From Acidovorax kalamii (GTDB lineage: Bacteria > Pseudomonadota > Gammaproteobacteria > Burkholderiales > Burkholderiaceae_C): DNA of 64,000 nt. A program made the translations under genes and the position numbers. Positions 32,833-43,000 of this stretch are shown here, in pieces. The stretch is taken from assembly GCF_002245625.1 (NCBI RefSeq), contig NZ_NOIG01000006.1:372001-436000 (forward strand), in the 5' to 3' direction. How positions within the stretch are numbered: the first letter of the stretch is position 1; each line of letters begins with the position of its first letter. The notes below the pieces were generated by a model. The model worked only from the letters and a program-made list of their open reading frames with translations. It was not told the DNA's origin and searched no databases.

Positions 32833-35292
32833 TCATCCACAGCTCCCCAGGTGGCCACACTGCGTGCAGTAGTCGCAGCCGTCCTTGCGGATCACCGCAT
32901 GGGCGCCACATTCGCTGCACTTCTTGCCTGCCATGGCCTGGGGCACGGCCACGGGCGGCGGTGCGGGTTCGTCCAGCGGCAGTTGCTGCTGCACCGGGTC
33001 GGCCACGCGGCGCGCCAGGATGTTCTGGATGGCATAGGCCATGGCCGCCACTTCAGAGTCGTGCCACATGGGCACCAGCGTGCCGTCGTCCTTGCGGTGC
33101 TGGCCCAGGCGCACCGGCCCCCGGTCCCAGGCCACCTTGCGCATGTCGCTGAGGGCACGCTCCAGAAAGCCCCCCCGCGCCGCCAGCGAGAGCATGCGCA
33201 TGCTGGAGGTGATCCACTGCTGCGACTCGCCGCTCTGCCCCACGGGCATGAAGAACTCGATGGCGCGGTCCACCGTGCGGTTGCCCACGCCCGTGGGCAC
33301 GGGCAGAAAGGACACGATGAGGTACAGGGTCTTATGGCCTTCCTGCGTCCAGTATTCGAGCTTTTCGGCCACGGCCGAGAGCCCGCCCTGCGGACGGCTT
33401 TCGATCACCGTGCGCATCGGGTCCACAGGCGGTGCGGCGGGCGCAGGCGCTGCCACTGCAGCAGGCGCTGGTGCGGGTTCTGCATGGGTTTCGAGCACCG
33501 AGCCCAGGATGCTGTTGGGCCGGTAAGTGGCCAGCCCCTTGAGCCGCGCGCGCCAGGCCTGCAGGTACAGGTCCTTGAAGTCTTCGTAGGGGTAGTCGGC
33601 CGGAATGTTCACGGTCTTGGAAATGGCCGTGTCCACAAAGGGCTGCACGGCCTCCATCATCGCAATGTGCTCCTGCGCAGACATGGCCAGCGCCGAGACA
33701 AAGTAGTCGGGCAGCGCCCCTCCATCCACGCCCACATCGCCGCCCAGCTCGCGGTACAGGCGCCAGGCATGGTCTTCCACCGCGTATTCGGTGGTGCTGC
33801 CGTCGGACTCGCGCTTCTTGCGCTTGTACATCCACGAGAACGGTGGCTCGATGCCGTTGGAGGCGTTGTCGGCAAACGCCAGGCTCACCGTGCCCGTGGG
33901 CGCGATGGACAACAGGTGGCTGTTGCGGATGCCATGCTGGTGGATCGCGGCCTTGAGCGATTCGGGCAACCGGCTCGCAAACGTGCCTTCCGCAAGATAG
34001 CCCCGCGCATCGAACTTCGGAAACGCGCCTTTCTCGCGCGCCAGCTCCACCGACGCCGCATAGGCTGCATCGCGCATGCATTCGGCAATGCGCGCCGCCA
34101 TGGTGCGCCCCTCGGGCAGGTTGTAGCGCAGGCACAGCATGGCCAGCGTGTTGCCCATGCCGGTAAAGCCCACGCCAATGCGCCGCTTGGCCATGGCCTC
34201 GTCACGCTGCTGCGGCAGCGGCCAGAAGGTCACATCCAGCACGTTGTCGAGTGCCCGCACCTGCAGCGCCACGGCCTGGGTGAAAGCGTCGAAGTCGAAC
34301 GCCGCCACGCCGCCGAACCCGAAGGGGTGGCGCACAAAGCGCGTGAGGATGATGGGACCGAGGTCACAGCAGCCGTAGGACGGGAGTGGCTGCTCGCCGC
34401 AGGGGTTGGTCGCCGCAATGTCCTCGCAGTAATGCAGGTTGTTGTCTTCGTTGATGCGGCCCAGGAACAGGATGCCCGGTTCGGCGAAGTCGTAGGCCGA
34501 CTTCATGATCGTGTCCCACAGCTCGCGCGCGAGCACGGTGGCATAGACCCACTGGCCGTCAGCGCGCTGGTGGGCGCCCTGTGCCAGCAGCGCCGCACCG
34601 GGCACCGCCTTGTGCACCAGCTCCCAGGGGGCGTCGTTCTGCACCGCCTCGATGAAGGCGTCCGACACGCCCACCGACACATTGAAGTTGTTCCAGCGGC
34701 CCGGCGTGCGCTTGGCGGTGATGAATTCCTGCACATCGGGGTGATCGATGCGCAGCACGCCCATCTGCGCGCCCCGGCGTGCGCCCGCGCTCTCCACGGT
34801 GGAGCAGGACTGGTCGAACACGTTCATGTAGCTGCAGGGCCCCGAGGCCATGGAGGCCGTGCCCTTGACATGCGCGCCCTTGGGGCGGATGCGCGAGAAG
34901 TCGTAGCCCACGCCGCCACCGCGCCGCATGGTCTCAGCCGCTTCGCGCAGCGCTTCGTAGATGCCCGGAACGCCTTCATCGTCCACGCCCTGGATGCAGT
35001 CGCCCACGGGCTGCACAAAGCAGTTGATCAGCGTGGCCTGGATGTCGGTGCCTGCCGCGCTCATGATGCGGCCCGCGCCGATGGCGCCGACCTTGAGGTT
35101 GGCCAGGAACAGGGCTTCGTACTTTTCGCGCAGCTCCGGCTTTTCGACCGAGGCCAGGGCCCGCGCCACGCGCTGGTACAGCTCGTCGGCCGTGGTTTCG
35201 CCGGGTTTGAGGTATTTCTCCCGCAGCACATCCAGGCTGATGGGCTGCAGGGCAGATGCGGTGCTGAGGGGGGGCTGAGGTTCGCGTTTCAT
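32833..35292 (-). CDS. nrdJ: Adenosylcobalamin-dependent ribonucleoside-diphosphate reductase (class II)
   Basis: 819 residues. Reduces ribonucleotides to deoxyribonucleotides using a B12-generated thiyl radical, so it works with or without oxygen. The catalytic core includes INCFVQP (first active Cys), GGGVGYDFSRIRP, the radical cysteine in NPCGEQPLPSYGCCDLG, and PTGTVSLAFADNASNGIEPPFSW. A Pro/Ala linker near residues 600-630 leads to a C-terminal region ending in CSECGAHAVIRKDGCDYCTQCGHLGSCG, a zinc ribbon plus redox Cys tail as in large class II enzymes. No ATP cone is seen. No B12 riboswitch precedes it. Upstream is carbonic anhydrase, 100 bp away. Confidence 0.95.
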   Translation of the reverse strand: MKREPQPPLSTASALQPISLDVLREKYLKPGETTADELYQRVARALASVEKPELREKYEALFLANLKVGAIGAGRIMSAAGTDIQATLINCFVQPVGDCIQGVDDEGVPGIYEALREAAETMRRGGGVGYDFSRIRPKGAHVKGTASMASGPCSYMNVFDQSCSTVESAGARRGAQMGVLRIDHPDVQEFITAKRTPGRWNNFNVSVGVSDAFIEAVQNDAPWELVHKAVPGAALLAQGAHQRADGQWVYATVLARELWDTIMKSAYDFAEPGILFLGRINEDNNLHYCEDIAATNPCGEQPLPSYGCCDLGPIILTRFVRHPFGFGGVAAFDFDAFTQAVALQVRALDNVLDVTFWPLPQQRDEAMAKRRIGVGFTGMGNTLAMLCLRYNLPEGRTMAARIAECMRDAAYAASVELAREKGAFPKFDARGYLAEGTFASRLPESLKAAIHQHGIRNSHLLSIAPTGTVSLAFADNASNGIEPPFSWMYKRKKRESDGSTTEYAVEDHAWRLYRELGGDVGVDGGALPDYFVSALAMSAQEHIAMMEAVQPFVDTAISKTVNIPADYPYEDFKDLYLQAWRARLKGLATYRPNSILGSVLETHAEPAPAPAAVAAPAPAAPPVDPMRTVIESRPQGGLSAVAEKLEYWTQEGHKTLYLIVSFLPVPTGVGNRTVDRAIEFFMPVGQSGESQQWITSSMRMLSLAARGGFLERALSDMRKVAWDRGPVRLGQHRKDDGTLVPMWHDSEVAAMAYAIQNILARRVADPVQQQLPLDEPAPPPVAVPQAMAGKKCSECGAHAVIRKDGCDYCTQCGHLGSCG

Positions 35293-35392
35293 GGGGGCCG
35301 ATGATTTGGGTTTCAGGCTGAAACGGGGTTGCGTTCCGTCAAGGAGCGCTCATTCCACTCCGAATGCAGCGCCATGGCAAGTCGGTGGCCGC

Positions 35393-36070
35393 TCACTCGT
35401 CCACCAGCACCTGCCCATCATGCTCCACGTAGGGCTGGTAGGGGCCCGTGCCGCTGTTGTCCGCACGCGATGCAGGCACAAAACCACCAGTGCTGACATC
35501 GAACACATGGACCTCGCCCTCCTCGATCACATAGTGCCAACCGTGCAGGCTGATCTGGCCTGACTGCACCCGGCTGCGCACCATGGGGTACTCCATGAGG
35601 CGCTCCAGCTGCAGCACCACCGCGCGCTGCTCGGTGCGACGCAATACCTCGGGGCCCGGCTGCATGGGCAACAGGGCCTCGCGCCCCAGGTCCAGCCAGC
35701 GGTTGAGGTTGGGGGCCTCGGGCGAGACCTCACCATACATCGCCTTGATGGCCCCACAGTGGCTGTGGCCGCACACAACGATGCGCCGCACCTGGAGGTT
35801 GAGCACGGCAAACTCGATGGCCGCCGTGGTGCCATGGTGGCCGTGCGATCCGTCGTAGGGTGGAACAAAGGCCCCCACATTGCGCACCAGAAACAGCTCG
35901 CCCGGCCCCGCACCGGTCAGCAGGTAGGGCACCAGGCGGGAGTCGGAGCAGCCGATGAACAAGGTCGTGGGGTGCTGCCCCTCATCCACCAGCGTCTGGA
36001 ACTGCTCGCGGTACTGGGGGAAGGCGTCGTCGTGAAAACGGCGCAGGCGATCCAGCAGTTCGTCAGGCAT
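35393..36070 (-). CDS. Beta-class carbonic anhydrase
   Basis: 225 residues. Zinc ligands are Cys41, His102 and Cys105 (FIGCSDSR and CGHSHCGAIKA), with the Asp43-Arg45 dyad that activates zinc. Interconverts CO2 and bicarbonate in the cytoplasm. The 29-bp gap from the parvulin gene of the nar operon suggests cotranscription, which would tie bicarbonate supply to anaerobic growth, although it may have its own promoter. A convincing family member. Confidence 0.95.
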   Translation of the reverse strand: MPDELLDRLRRFHDDAFPQYREQFQTLVDEGQHPTTLFIGCSDSRLVPYLLTGAGPGELFLVRNVGAFVPPYDGSHGHHGTTAAIEFAVLNLQVRRIVVCGHSHCGAIKAMYGEVSPEAPNLNRWLDLGREALLPMQPGPEVLRRTEQRAVVLQLERLMEYPMVRSRVQSGQISLHGWHYVIEEGEVHVFDVSTGGFVPASRADNSGTGPYQPYVEHDGQVLVDE

Positions 36071-36099
36071 GGTGATGTGACCCGCAAGACAACATGCCG

Positions 36100-37041
36100 C
36101 TACTGCACCAGCGGCGATTCGGCCGCGTCCAGCACCACCCCTTCGACCACCGCAGCACCGGCCAGCAGCTGCAGGTACTGGCGCAGCGCATTCACCCAGG
36201 CCTGCTGGCGCAGGGTGAGCGCGATGGCCTGGCGCACGTCCTCGAACGCGGGCTGTGGCCCGGCCTCACGTGCCACCACCTCCACCACATGCAGGCCAAA
36301 GCGGCTGTGTACCAGGCGGGCCAGCACGCCGATCTCGGCGCTGCCAAACACCTCGCGGGCGAACTCTGGCGCGCAGTCGGCGCGGGTGAGCCAGCCCAGG
36401 TCACCGCCTTGCTGGCCGCTGGGGCAGTTGGACCACTGGGCCGCAGCCTCGGCAAACTTCGCACCCCCATCATCGGCGCAGCGCAGGTTGATCAACAGCG
36501 CCTCGGCGCGCAGGCGCAGCTGTTTCACATCCACACCGGGCGTCACGGCAAAGAGCACGTGGCGCAATTGCGCGCGCTCGCCCTGGGCGTGCGCCGCAGG
36601 GTGGGCCTCGTGGTAGCGGCGGCAGGCTTCTTCCGACGGGTCGGGGATGGGCAGCTCACGGTCCAGCAACTGCTCGATCGCATCGGACGCCGCGGTGCTG
36701 ATAGCGCCCAGGTCGCCTGGCACATCGTCGGCCGACAGCAACCCCGCCTGCTGGGCCGCCTGGCGCAGCAGCTCGGTGCAAGCGCGTTGGCGCAGGGCCT
36801 CTTCGTCCAGCAACTCGTGCGGGGCGTTGAGGGCTACGCCGTTGATGCGTGCGATGTCAGCCACGGCACCTGGCCCGCTTGCAACGGGTGCTGGCATCGC
36901 CTGCACGGGTGCATCGGCCATCGTGGCCATCAGGGCCTCGTAGGCCGCAGTCTGCGTAGGGGTCAGCGTGCTGGCAGGGGCTGCCGCCGCGCTGCTGTCA
37001 GTGGAGCCGCATCCGCAGCTCCCGGTTCCACATCCACTCAT
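36100..37041 (-). CDS. PpiC-type (parvulin) peptidyl-prolyl isomerase of the nar operon
   Basis: 313 residues, no signal peptide. The start MSGCGTGSCGCGS is Cys/Gly-rich, four Cys in 11 residues, then an Ala/Pro/Thr spacer, a SurA/NifM-like helical domain, and the parvulin domain (LRHVLFAVTPGVD, then GGDLGWLTRADCAPEFAREVF, then SRFGLHVVEVV). This position, right after narI, is where many proteobacteria keep a NifM/PpiC-like protein thought to help nitrate reductase maturation. The Cys-rich start may bind a metal or an iron-sulfur cluster. ATG at 37041 has AGGAG upstream; 27 bp from narI. Confidence 0.85.
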   Translation of the reverse strand: MSGCGTGSCGCGSTDSSAAAAPASTLTPTQTAAYEALMATMADAPVQAMPAPVASGPGAVADIARINGVALNAPHELLDEEALRQRACTELLRQAAQQAGLLSADDVPGDLGAISTAASDAIEQLLDRELPIPDPSEEACRRYHEAHPAAHAQGERAQLRHVLFAVTPGVDVKQLRLRAEALLINLRCADDGGAKFAEAAAQWSNCPSGQQGGDLGWLTRADCAPEFAREVFGSAEIGVLARLVHSRFGLHVVEVVAREAGPQPAFEDVRQAIALTLRQQAWVNALRQYLQLLAGAAVVEGVVLDAAESPLVQ

Positions 37042-37068
37042 GGTGTGCTCCTGCATGGTCAGTGGGTT

Positions 37069-37803
37069 TCAGGCGCGGCGGTCTTGCGACTGCAGGTGGC
37101 CAGCGGGCAGGTTCAGGCGGCGCGCACGCACCACCTGGTAGGGGCGCAGCACATAGGCCAGCGTGCCAAAGCCGCTCCACACATGCACCAGGCGGGTGAA
37201 AGGGAAGACCAGGAAGATCGTCATGCCCAGGAACATGTGGGCCTTGAAGATCCAGCCGGCCTCAGCCAGCAGCTCCACACCACCGCTGCGGAAGGTGACC
37301 ACACGTTGGCCCCACTCGGCCAGCTTCATCATCATGGAGCCATCCAGATGCTGCGCAGACAGCGGAATGGTGGCAAGCCCCAGCGCCAGCTGCAGCCAGA
37401 GCAGGATCAGCAGCACGATGTCGCTGGTCTTGGACGTGGCGCGGATGCGCGCGTCCGACAGGCGGCGGTGCAGCAGGATGGAGATGCCCACAAAGGCCAG
37501 CAGGCCCGCAATGCCGCCGGTGACCATGGCCATCAGCTGCTTGTTGCCCGCGCTGATGAAATGCTCATACACAAAGTGTGGCGTCAGCATGCCAAAGGTG
37601 TGCCCGAAAAACAGGAACAGCACGCCCACGTGGAACAGGTTGCTGCCCCAGCGCAGGCTGCCGGTGCGCAGCAGCTGCGACGAGTCGCTTTTCCACGTGT
37701 ACTGGTCGCGGTCAAACCGCGCCCAGCTGCCGATAAAGAACACGGCCAGGCAGATGTAGGGATAGATGCCAAACAACAGGGTATCGAGCCAGGGGGTAGT
37801 CAT
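37069..37803 (-). CDS. narI: Respiratory nitrate reductase gamma subunit
   Basis: 244 residues, five membrane helices. Cytochrome b heme ligands are His58 and His68 (HVGVLFLFFGHTFGM) and His189 and His207 (AGWIFKAHMFLG ... RLVHV), matching E. coli His56, 66, 187 and 205. Takes electrons from quinol on the periplasmic side and passes them through both hemes to NarH. Its ATG overlaps the narJ stop (ATGA), so the two are translationally coupled. Confidence 0.97.
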   Translation of the reverse strand: MTTPWLDTLLFGIYPYICLAVFFIGSWARFDRDQYTWKSDSSQLLRTGSLRWGSNLFHVGVLFLFFGHTFGMLTPHFVYEHFISAGNKQLMAMVTGGIAGLLAFVGISILLHRRLSDARIRATSKTSDIVLLILLWLQLALGLATIPLSAQHLDGSMMMKLAEWGQRVVTFRSGGVELLAEAGWIFKAHMFLGMTIFLVFPFTRLVHVWSGFGTLAYVLRPYQVVRARRLNLPAGHLQSQDRRA

Positions 37804-38501
37804 GCTGAGACTCCTTCGGGGGCCCGCTCGGCGCGGGGGGTACGGACAAAATGCAGGGGTTGCGGCTGGTCAGGCTTGGACTGGCCCTGGGTGCTGCAAC
37901 CGCCAAACGCTTCGGGCTCGGCCCAGACCTCGTCCATGGGCGGCTCGGGCGTGAGCGCCACCGACTGCACGCGCTGGCCCGAGACTTCGAGCACCGCAGC
38001 GATCACGCTGGCGTAAGGGCTGTTGCGCGACACCAGGGCGCTGAACAGCGCATTGAGGATGTGGGCCATTTCGCCCAGGAACTCCTTGGCCACGGCGGGT
38101 GGCTGGGTGGAGGCGAACTCCAGCACCACGGGCAGGTGGTCGGGCAGCTCGTCGGCCTCAAACTGCAGGCCCGCCTTTTCGTAGGTCTGCAGCAGGTCGA
38201 TAAGCGCCGGCCCCCGGTCGCGCGAGTCGCCGTGCACATGCTCGAACAGGTGCAGCGAGGTCTGGCGGCCCCGGTCGAAGTGGTCCACGTAGCGGGCTTC
38301 GGCTTCCAGCGGGTCCAGGGCGGCGAGGTGCTGGCACACGGCCTTCAGCTCGTCCATGCGATCAGCCGTAAGGGCCTGCTCGGCCTGCAGCGCATCGATG
38401 AGCTGCGGCATCACGCTGCGCAGCTGCGCATCGGGGTAACTCAGCAGGTAGCCCAGGGCGCGCAGGGTCAGGCGCACGGAGGTCGGGTTCTTCTTGAACA
38501 T
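37800..38501 (-). CDS. narJ: Nitrate reductase molybdenum cofactor assembly chaperone
   Basis: 233 residues, all-helical TorD/NarJ fold: LRALGYLLSYPDAQLRSVMP, AEARYVDHFDRGRQTSLHLFEHVHGDSRDRGPAL (the conserved YVDTFD-like and SLHLFEHVHGDSR signature), and LPDHLPVVLEFAS. Required for inserting Mo-bis-MGD into NarG before membrane attachment; it is not part of the final enzyme. The ATG at 38501 lies 20 bp after the narH stop. Slightly longer C-terminus than the E. coli protein. Confidence 0.96.
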   Translation of the reverse strand: MFKKNPTSVRLTLRALGYLLSYPDAQLRSVMPQLIDALQAEQALTADRMDELKAVCQHLAALDPLEAEARYVDHFDRGRQTSLHLFEHVHGDSRDRGPALIDLLQTYEKAGLQFEADELPDHLPVVLEFASTQPPAVAKEFLGEMAHILNALFSALVSRNSPYASVIAAVLEVSGQRVQSVALTPEPPMDEVWAEPEAFGGCSTQGQSKPDQPQPLHFVRTPRAERAPEGVSA

Positions 38502-38521
38502 GGTGATTCCTTCCGTGTCGC

Positions 38522-40045
38522 TCAAACAGTGGCTTTGATGGGAATGGTCCGCGGCTTCTTGCCGCCGAACATGCTGACTTCCGTCGCGCCGTCCGAGCAA
38601 CCATTGCCAAACGAGAAGCCGCAGCCGCCCCGGATGTCGAATGCGTTTTCGGCGTACTCGCGGTGGGCCGACGGGATCACGAAGCGGTCCTCGTAGTTGG
38701 CGATCGCCATCACCTGGTACATCTCTTCGACCTCGGCCATCGACAGGCCTGCCTGCTTGAGCACAGCGAGGTTCTGGCGCTGCTCCACATGCTTGTCGCG
38801 CTGGTAGGTGCGCATGGCCAGCATGCGTTCCAGCGCGCGCACCACGGGACCGGTGTCACCGGCGGTGAGCAGGTTGGCGAGGTACTGCACGGGGATGCGC
38901 AATTGCGACACATCCGGAATCTCACCGTTCACGCCCACATGGCCCGCGTTGGCTGCCGCCGTGATGGGCGAGAGCGGCGGCACATACCAGACCATGGGCA
39001 ACGTGCGGTACTCGGGGTGCAGCGGCAGGGCCACCTTCCAGTCCACGGCCATCTTGTAGACGGGGCTGTTGCGGGCGGCGTCCATCCAGCTGTCCGGAAT
39101 GCCGTCGATGCGCGCCTGCTTGATCACATCGGGGTCGTTCGGGTTCAGGAAGATGTCGAGCTGGGCCTGGTACAGGTCGCGGTCGCGCTCCACGCTGGCG
39201 GCTTCCTGGATGCGGTCTGCGTCATATAGCAACACGCCCAGGTAACGGATGCGGCCCACGCAGGTTTCCGAGCACACGGTCGGCTGGCCCGCCTCGATGC
39301 GGGGGTAGCAGAAGATGCACTTCTCGGCCTTGCCCGACTGCCAGTTGTAGTAAATCTTCTTGTAGGGGCAACCCGAGACGCACATGCGCCAGCCACGGCA
39401 CTTGTCCTGGTCGATCAGCACGATACCGTCTTCCTCGCGCTTGTAGATCGAGCCGCTGGGGCACGATGCCACGCACGCCGGGTTCAGGCAGTGCTCGCAC
39501 AGGCGCGGCAGGTACATCATGAAGGTGTTCTCGAACTGGCCGTAGATGTCCTTCTGGACATCGTCGAAGTTCTTGTCCTGGCTGCGCTTGCTGAACTCGC
39601 CGCCCAGGATTTCTTCCCAGTTCGGGCCCCACTCGATCTTCTCCATGCGCTGGCCGGTGATCAGGCTGCGCGGGCGGCCCGTGGGGGCGGCCTTGGTTTC
39701 AGGCGCCGACTGCAGGTGGTCGTAGTCGAAGGTGAAGGGCTCGTAATAATCGTCGATCTGCGGCAGGTTGGGGTTGGCGAAGATGCGCATGAGCAGCTTC
39801 CACTTGCCGCCCTGGCGGGGGGCGATGGAGCCGTCAGGGTTGCGCACCCAGCCGCCGTTCCACTTGTCCTGGTTTTCCCACTCCTTGGGATAGCCGATGC
39901 CAGGCTTGGTTTCGACGTTGTTGAACCAGGCGTATTCCACTCCGGGGCGGCTCGTCCAGACGTTCTTGCAGGTGACGGAACAGGTGTGGCAACCAATGCA
40001 CTTGTCTAGGTTCAGCACCATGCCGATTTGTGCGCGAATTTTCAT
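38522..40045 (-). CDS. narH: Respiratory nitrate reductase beta subunit (iron-sulfur)
   Basis: 507 residues. Four Cys groups: CIGCHTCSVTC with Cys16, 19, 22 and 26; CEHCLNPACVASC; CRGWRMCVSGCPYKK, in which Trp replaces a Cys to give the [3Fe-4S] cluster; and CIFCYP ... CSETC. This is the standard NarH set: three [4Fe-4S] and one [3Fe-4S]. It carries electrons from NarI to NarG on the cytoplasmic face. The start MKIRAQIGMVLNLDKC is that of the family. 23 bp separate it from narG. Confidence 0.97.
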   Translation of the reverse strand: MKIRAQIGMVLNLDKCIGCHTCSVTCKNVWTSRPGVEYAWFNNVETKPGIGYPKEWENQDKWNGGWVRNPDGSIAPRQGGKWKLLMRIFANPNLPQIDDYYEPFTFDYDHLQSAPETKAAPTGRPRSLITGQRMEKIEWGPNWEEILGGEFSKRSQDKNFDDVQKDIYGQFENTFMMYLPRLCEHCLNPACVASCPSGSIYKREEDGIVLIDQDKCRGWRMCVSGCPYKKIYYNWQSGKAEKCIFCYPRIEAGQPTVCSETCVGRIRYLGVLLYDADRIQEAASVERDRDLYQAQLDIFLNPNDPDVIKQARIDGIPDSWMDAARNSPVYKMAVDWKVALPLHPEYRTLPMVWYVPPLSPITAAANAGHVGVNGEIPDVSQLRIPVQYLANLLTAGDTGPVVRALERMLAMRTYQRDKHVEQRQNLAVLKQAGLSMAEVEEMYQVMAIANYEDRFVIPSAHREYAENAFDIRGGCGFSFGNGCSDGATEVSMFGGKKPRTIPIKATV

Positions 40046-40068
40046 CGTGTTTCTCCTTGTCCTCGGCT

Positions 40069-43000
40069 TCAGGCGTGCGTGGTCGCGCTGGCGGCGGGCT
40101 CGTCATCGAGCCAGTCCACGCGGTTCATCTTGCGCACCAGCACGAACTCGTCGCGGTTGGTGCCGATGGTTCCGTAGTAGTTGAAGCCGTAGCTGTACTG
40201 CGCGTAGCCACCAATCATGTGGGTGGGCTTGAGCACGATGCGGGTGACCGAGTTGTGGATACCGCCACGGGTGCCGGTGATCTCGGAGCCAGGGGTGTTG
40301 ATGATCTTCTCTTGCGAGTGGTACATCATCACCATGCCCGGGTTCACACGCTGGCTCACCACCGCACGGGCCGCAATGGCACCGTTGGCGTTGAAGAGTT
40401 CGACCCAGTCGTTGTCCACAATGCCGGCACGCCGTGCATCGTCTTCACTCAGCCACACCACCGAGCCGCCCCGGTTCAGCGTGAGCATCATCAAGTTGTC
40501 GCTGTACGTGCTGTGGATGCCCCACTTCTGGTGCGGCGTGATGAAGTTCAGCTGGATTTCCTTGTTGCCGTTGGGCTTCTTGCCTTCGACCTCATGCAGC
40601 GTCTTCAGGTGCACCGGCGGGCGGTAGCTCACGAAGCCTTCGCCGAAGTCGCGCATCCAGGGGTGGTCCTGGTAGAACTGCTGGCGGCCGGTGAGGGTGC
40701 GCCATGGGATCAGCTCGTGCACGTTGGTGTAGCCCGCGTTGTAGCTGACCTTCTCGCTTTCCAGGCCCGACCAGGTGGGCGAGCTGATGATCTTGCGCGG
40801 CTGTGCCTGGATGTCGCGGAAGCGGATCTTCTCGTCCTCGCGGTGCAGCGCCAGGTGCACGTGGTCACGGCCGGTCTGCTTGCCCAGGGCCTCCCAGGCC
40901 TTGCAGGCCACGTGGCCGTTGGTTTCGGGCGCGAGCATCATCACCACTTCGGTGGCGTCGATGTCGCTCACGATGCGGGGCATGCCCTGCGTCACGCCCT
41001 CTTCCTTCACCCGGCCGTTCAGATCGCCCAGCTGGCCGACCTCGGTCTGCGTGTTCCAGCCGATGCCCTTGCCGCCGTTGCCGGCCTTGTCCATCAAGGG
41101 ACCCAGGGCGGTGAAGCGCTTGTACAGGTTGGGGTAGTCGCGCTCGACCACGGTGATCTGCGGCGCGGTCTTGCCGGGGATGAGTTCGCACTCGCCCTTC
41201 TTCCAGTCGCGCACGCCATAGGGCTGGGCCATTTCGCCCGCCGTGTCGTGCATGATGGGCGTGAGCACCACGTCCTTTTCCACGCCCAGGTGGCCCACGC
41301 TGACCTCGCTCACGGCCTTGGCGAAACCCTTGTAGATCTCCCAGTCGCTCTTGGCCTGCCAGGCAGGGTCTACCGCCGTGGACAGCGGGTGGATGAAGGG
41401 GTGCATGTCGCTGGTGTTGAGGTCGTTCTTCTCGTACCAGGTGGCGGTGGGCAACACGATGTCGGAGTACAGGCAGGTCGTGCTCATGCGGAAGTCCAGC
41501 GTGACCAGCAGGTCCAGCTTGCCTTCCGGGGCCTTGGCGTGCCACTGCACTTCTTCGGGCTTGGCCTCGTCCTGGCCCAAATCCTTGCCCTGCACGCCGT
41601 GGGTGGTGCCCAGCAGGTGCTTGAGGAAGTACTCATGCCCCTTGCCCGACGAGCCCAGGATGTTGGAGCGCCACACGAACATGTTGCGCGGCCAGTTGGA
41701 GGGATGGTCCGGGTCCTCGCAGCTCATTTGCAGGTTGCCGTTCTTCAGCGACTGCACCACGTAGTCCTTGGCGTCCAGCCCCAAGGCAGCGGCGTCCTTG
41801 GCCACCTGCAGCGGGCTGGTCTTGAGCTGGGGGGCCGAAGGCAACCAACCCATGCGCTCGGCGCGCACGTTGTAGTCAATCTGCGCGCCGTGGTAGGCCT
41901 TCTTGTCGGCCAGGGGCGAGAGCACTTCTTCCATGCCCAGCTTCTCGTAGCGCCACTGGTCGGTGTGGGCATAAAAGAAGCTCGTGCTGTTCATCTGGCG
42001 GGGTGGGCGAATCCAGTCCAGCGCAAACGCCAGGGCCGTCCAGCCGGTTTGGGGCCGGAGCTTTTCCTGGCCCACGTAGTGCGCCCAGCCGCCACCGCTT
42101 TGGCCAATGCAGCCACAGAGCATCAGCATGTTGATGATGCCCCGGTAGTTCATGTCACTGTGGTACCAGTGGTTCATGGCCGCGCCGATGATCACCATGG
42201 ACTTGCCATGGGTCTTGTGCGCGTTGTCGGCAAACTGGCGGGCCACGGTGATGATCTGGTTGCGCGGCACGCCGGTAATCTTTTCCTGCCAGGCGGGCGT
42301 GTACGGGCGGTCTGCGTCGTAGCTGCCGCCTGGTTCTTCACCGGGCAGGCCGCGGTCGATGCCGTAGTTGGCGGCCAGCAGGTCGAACACCGTGGCCACC
42401 ATCACACGGCCCTGGGCCTCGTGGCCGGACAGCTCCAGATGGGACACCGGAACGCGGCGCACCATCACGTCACTGCCCTGCTCATTGGCCGTGAAGTTTG
42501 GCGTATGTACGCCGCCGAAATACGGGAAGGCGACATCGGCCACGTCGTGGACCTGCGCGCCATCCTCGATCACCGACAGCTTGAGCTTGACGGTATTGGC
42601 GGTGCGTGCGTCCTTGTTTTCCAGGTTCCACAGGCCCTGGTCGGTGCGGCCGTCCGCCCCCCAGCGGAAGCCGATGGAGCCATTGGGCAGCGTGACCTGG
42701 CCCAGCTCGTCGTAGCCCACGGTCTTCCAGTCGGGGTTGTTCGACTGGTCGAGCTGGCCGGGGAAGTCGCTGGCGCGCACATAGCGGTCGGGCACCATCA
42801 CCGTGCGGCCATAGGGCAGCGTCTTTTCCTTGAGCACCACCAGCAGGGGAAGGTCGGTGTAGCGGCGTGCGTAGTCATCAAAGTACGCCGAGCGGCCCTT
42901 GCCACCGTCCTTGAAGTAGAACTCCTTGAGGATCACATGGCCCATGGCCATGGCCACGGCAGCATCGGTGCCCTGCTTGGGATGCATCCACAGATCGCCC

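Noticed and set aside
32833..35292. Split or intein-containing nrdJ
   Set aside because: The frame is continuous and the Pro/Ala linker before the zinc ribbon is normal for this subtype; no intein motifs.
35293..35392. Cobalamin riboswitch upstream of nrdJ
   Set aside because: Expected because the enzyme uses adenosylcobalamin, but the gap is only 100 bp and no B12-box-like sequence is visible.
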